Positions 61,921-64,000 of a stretch of 64,000 nucleotides of DNA are shown piece by piece. The stretch's first letter is position 1. The number at the start of each line of letters is the position of its first letter. The notes below the pieces were generated by a model. That model did no database searches, was not told where the DNA came from, and worked only from the letters and a program-made list of their open reading frames with translations. A program made the translations under genes and the position numbers. The DNA comes from Bog-756 sp963738545 (GTDB lineage: Bacteria; Actinomycetota; Acidimicrobiia; Acidimicrobiales; RAAP-2): NCBI GenBank assembly GCA_963738545.1, contig CAVTXA010000008.1, positions 868,001 to 932,000 of the forward strand, read 5' to 3'.

Positions 61921-61967
61921 GGTGCGAGTCTGCCACGGTGCTCCGGGCGCCACGGGAGGGACGGGAC

Positions 61968-63503
61968 ATGAAGTGGATCGGATCATCGATCGAGGGGGAC
62001 CGGGCCCGCACCGCGCCGGTGTTCGATCCGGCCTCGGGGGAGACCACCGGCACGGTGGTCCTGGCCTCGGCCCACGATGTGGACCTGGCCGTGGGCCGAG
62101 CCCAGGCCGCATCCGTCGGGTGGCGGAACACGTCGCTCACCGCCCGGACCCGTGTCCTGTTCGCCTTCCGTGAGCTGGCCGACCGGCACCGCCAGGATCT
62201 GGCCGCGCTGATCACGGCCGAGCACGGCAAGGTCCTCGATGACGCCCTCGGTGAGGTGGCCCGGGGCATCGAGGTCGTCGAGTTCGCCTGCGGCATCCCC
62301 CACCTGCTGAAGGGGGAGTTCTCCGAGGACGTCTCCAACGGCGTGGACGCCTCCTCCATCCGCCAGCCCCTCGGCGTGGTGGCCGGCATCACCCCGTTCA
62401 ACTTCCCCGTGATGGTGCCCATGTGGATGTACCCGGTGGCCATCGCCTGCGGCAACGCCTTCATCCTCAAGCCGTCCGAGCGCGACCCGTCGCCGTCACT
62501 GCTCATCGCCGACCTGTGGCGCGAGGCCGGCCTGCCCGACGATGTGTTCACGGTGGTCCACGGCGACTCGGTGGCCGTCGACGCCCTCCTCGACCACCCC
62601 GGGGTGGTCGCGGTGTCCTTCGTGGGTTCGACGCCCGTGGCCCGCCATGTGTTCGAGCGGGCCACGGCGGCCGGCAAGCGGTGCCAGGCCCTGGGGGGAG
62701 CCAAGAACCATGCCGTGGTCCTGCCCGACGCCGACCTCGGTGCGGCGGCCGACGCCCTGACGGCGGCGGGGTACGGGTCGGCCGGCGAGCGGTGCATGGC
62801 GATCTCGGCCATCGTGGCCGTGGGGGATGCCACACCTTTGGTGCAGGCCTTGACAGACCGGGCCGCCGCCCTCCGGACCGGACCGGGTACGGATCCCGGG
62901 TCGGACATGGGTCCCCTGATCACCGCGGCCCATCGGGACCGGGTGGCCGGGTACGTGGACTCGGCCGAGTCCGAAGGAGCCACCGTCGTGCTCGATGGCA
63001 GGGATGTGAAGGTGCCCGGTGGCGAGGACGGCTTCTTCGTCGGACCGACCCTGGTCGACCATGTCACCCCCACCATGGCCGTGTACCGCGATGAGATCTT
63101 CGGGCCGGTGCTCTCGGTCGTGCGGGTGGATTCGCTGGACGAGGCCATCGACCTGGTGAACGCCAATCCCTACGGCAACGGGACCGCCATCTTCACTCGG
63201 GACGGTCACGCCGCCCGGCGGTTCCGCCGCGACATCCAGGTGGGGATGGTCGGTATCAACGTCGCCATTCCCGTGCCGATGGCCTACTACTCCTTCGGCG
63301 GATGGAAGGAGTCACTGTTCGGCGACGCCCACATTCACGGCATGGAGGGGGTCCGGTTCAACACCCGCCTCAAATCGGTCACCACCCGGTGGCCGGAGAC
63401 GGCCGTGGACGCCACGGGCGGCGACGCCGGAGACGAGGAAACGGCGTCGGGAGCGGGACCCGGAGCCATCGACCTCCACTTCCCCTCGGGCGACGACCGC
63501 TGA
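61968..63503 (+). CDS. mmsA: Methylmalonate-semialdehyde dehydrogenase (CoA-acylating) type
   Basis: A 511-residue ALDH of the MmsA group, which makes propionyl- or acetyl-CoA from (methyl)malonate semialdehyde. ITPFNFPVMVPMWMYPVAIA, FVGSTPVARHVFERA, ALGGAKNHAVVLPDAD (MmsA-specific, Asn instead of the usual Glu) and SAGERCMAISAI with the catalytic Cys. The last 35 residues (after VTTRWPETA) are an acidic, Gly-rich extension. Could finish beta-alanine or valine breakdown; ALDH, transaminase and panD occur in the same part of the window. Confidence 0.9.
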   Translation: MKWIGSSIEGDRARTAPVFDPASGETTGTVVLASAHDVDLAVGRAQAASVGWRNTSLTARTRVLFAFRELADRHRQDLAALITAEHGKVLDDALGEVARGIEVVEFACGIPHLLKGEFSEDVSNGVDASSIRQPLGVVAGITPFNFPVMVPMWMYPVAIACGNAFILKPSERDPSPSLLIADLWREAGLPDDVFTVVHGDSVAVDALLDHPGVVAVSFVGSTPVARHVFERATAAGKRCQALGGAKNHAVVLPDADLGAAADALTAAGYGSAGERCMAISAIVAVGDATPLVQALTDRAAALRTGPGTDPGSDMGPLITAAHRDRVAGYVDSAESEGATVVLDGRDVKVPGGEDGFFVGPTLVDHVTPTMAVYRDEIFGPVLSVVRVDSLDEAIDLVNANPYGNGTAIFTRDGHAARRFRRDIQVGMVGINVAIPVPMAYYSFGGWKESLFGDAHIHGMEGVRFNTRLKSVTTRWPETAVDATGGDAGDEETASGAGPGAIDLHFPSGDDR

Positions 63504-63592
63504 CCGGGCCGCCGGCGGCGGGAGGTGCGGCGACACCACCCGTTGCTACTGTTTGGGCGGGGTAGGGGGGTGGCGCCGGGGAAGGGGAACCG

Positions 63593-64000
63593 ATGAAGAT
63601 CGTCATCACGGGGGCCGGCATGGTCGGACTCTCGAGCGCCCTGCTGCTGGCCCGGGACGGCCATGAGGTGACCGTGGTCGAGCGCGATGCCGCCGACGTC
63701 CCCGATCCGGCTTCGGCGTGGGACGACTGGGAACGGCGGGGCGTCAACCAGTTCCGCCTGCCCCACCTGTTCGCCCCCGGGTACCGGGCCGCGATGGAGA
63801 TCGAGCTGCCCGAGGTGCTCGACGCACTGCTCGACGCCGGGGCCGTGCGTTGGAACCCCCTGGACCACGTGCCTGCGTCGCTCCGCGGCCCGGACCGTGC
63901 CGGTGACGAGGACTTCGGGGCGATCACGGGACGGCGGGTCGTCGTCGAGTCGGTGGTGGCCCGTGCCGCCGAGAACGCCCCGGGTGTCGAGGTCCGTCGG
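63593..64000 (+). CDS. FAD-dependent oxidoreductase, N-terminal part (3' end outside window)
   Basis: Open from ATG to the last base (136 codons), with GAAGGGGAAC just upstream. MKIVITGAGMVGLSSALLLA has a GxGxxGxxSA nucleotide fold, then VTVVERDAADVPDPAS, RGVNQFRLPHLFAPGY and GRRVVVESVVARAAENA. The arrangement fits a flavin monooxygenase/geranylgeranyl-reductase type protein. Substrate unknown as the rest lies outside. Confidence 0.75.
   Translation, partial: MKIVITGAGMVGLSSALLLARDGHEVTVVERDAADVPDPASAWDDWERRGVNQFRLPHLFAPGYRAAMEIELPEVLDALLDAGAVRWNPLDHVPASLRGPDRAGDEDFGAITGRRVVVESVVARAAENAPGVEVRR

Overview
High-GC actinobacterial chromosome segment. Several features make a member of class Acidimicrobiia or a close relative likely: the codon bias, an F420-type LLM enzyme, a DUF2510 motif, a class E sortase with a LASTG substrate, and a secreted protein built from 42-residue GYWLVASDGG-type repeats. 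The taxonomic placement is inference. I recognise about 55 protein genes, three tRNA genes (Asn-GTT, Met-CAT, Val-TAC) and one insertion element.

1-10.4 kb is a conserved core: the 3' end of glycyl-tRNA synthetase, an LASTG-anchored surface protein with its class E sortase, pyruvate phosphate dikinase, DNA primase (dnaG) and the primary sigma factor (rpoD, overlapping dnaG by 4 bp). 10.5-21.5 kb lies between tRNA-Asn and tRNA-Met and is a general stress-response island. It holds two SpoIIE-type phosphatases, two STAS antagonists, two RsbW-like ATPase proteins, a SigB/SigF-type sigma factor, a hemerythrin-like protein and several small charged or membrane proteins. Three sites match the SigF/SigB promoter pattern GTTT-N15/16-GGGTA, upstream of genes in this island, which suggests the module controls itself and its neighbours.

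21.5-22.95 kb is an IS481-like single-gene element inserted directly at the 3' end of the intact tRNA-Met. It is flanked by a 17-bp direct repeat that includes the tRNA 3' terminus. Its ends carry iterated 15-bp units, and more units lie beyond the distal repeat, as if a second, decayed element had used the same site.

23-31.7 kb holds small hypotheticals, an LLM oxidoreductase with an NTF2-like partner, a translationally coupled FAD oxidoreductase/DUF1365/cyclopropane-fatty-acid-synthase lipid operon, an SRPBCC-SDR fusion and an RDRSWG-motif protein. 31.9-44.2 kb holds an aldehyde dehydrogenase, two cell-surface proteins that both end in related SGNH-like domains (a membrane acyltransferase and a secreted repeat protein), a small lipoprotein, an inositol-monophosphatase-like enzyme, a nucleotide cyclase fused to a YHS-like metal site, VOC proteins, a DUF2510/LppX-like protein and a PIG-L deacetylase.

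44.3-53.4 kb is mixed catabolism and regulation: two zinc dehydrogenases, an AEC-type permease, an alpha/beta hydrolase, a DapB-like dehydrogenase, a GlxA-type AraC regulator coupled to a DJ-1/PfpI protein, panD and an aquaporin-family channel. 53.5-64 kb is an amine/amino-acid utilisation cluster: FAD oxidase, class III aminotransferase and Lrp/AsnC regulator on the minus strand, divergent from aldehyde dehydrogenase, APC permease and alanine dehydrogenase. It is followed by a PNPOx-like flavoprotein, an MmsA-type dehydrogenase and the start of another FAD enzyme cut by the window edge.
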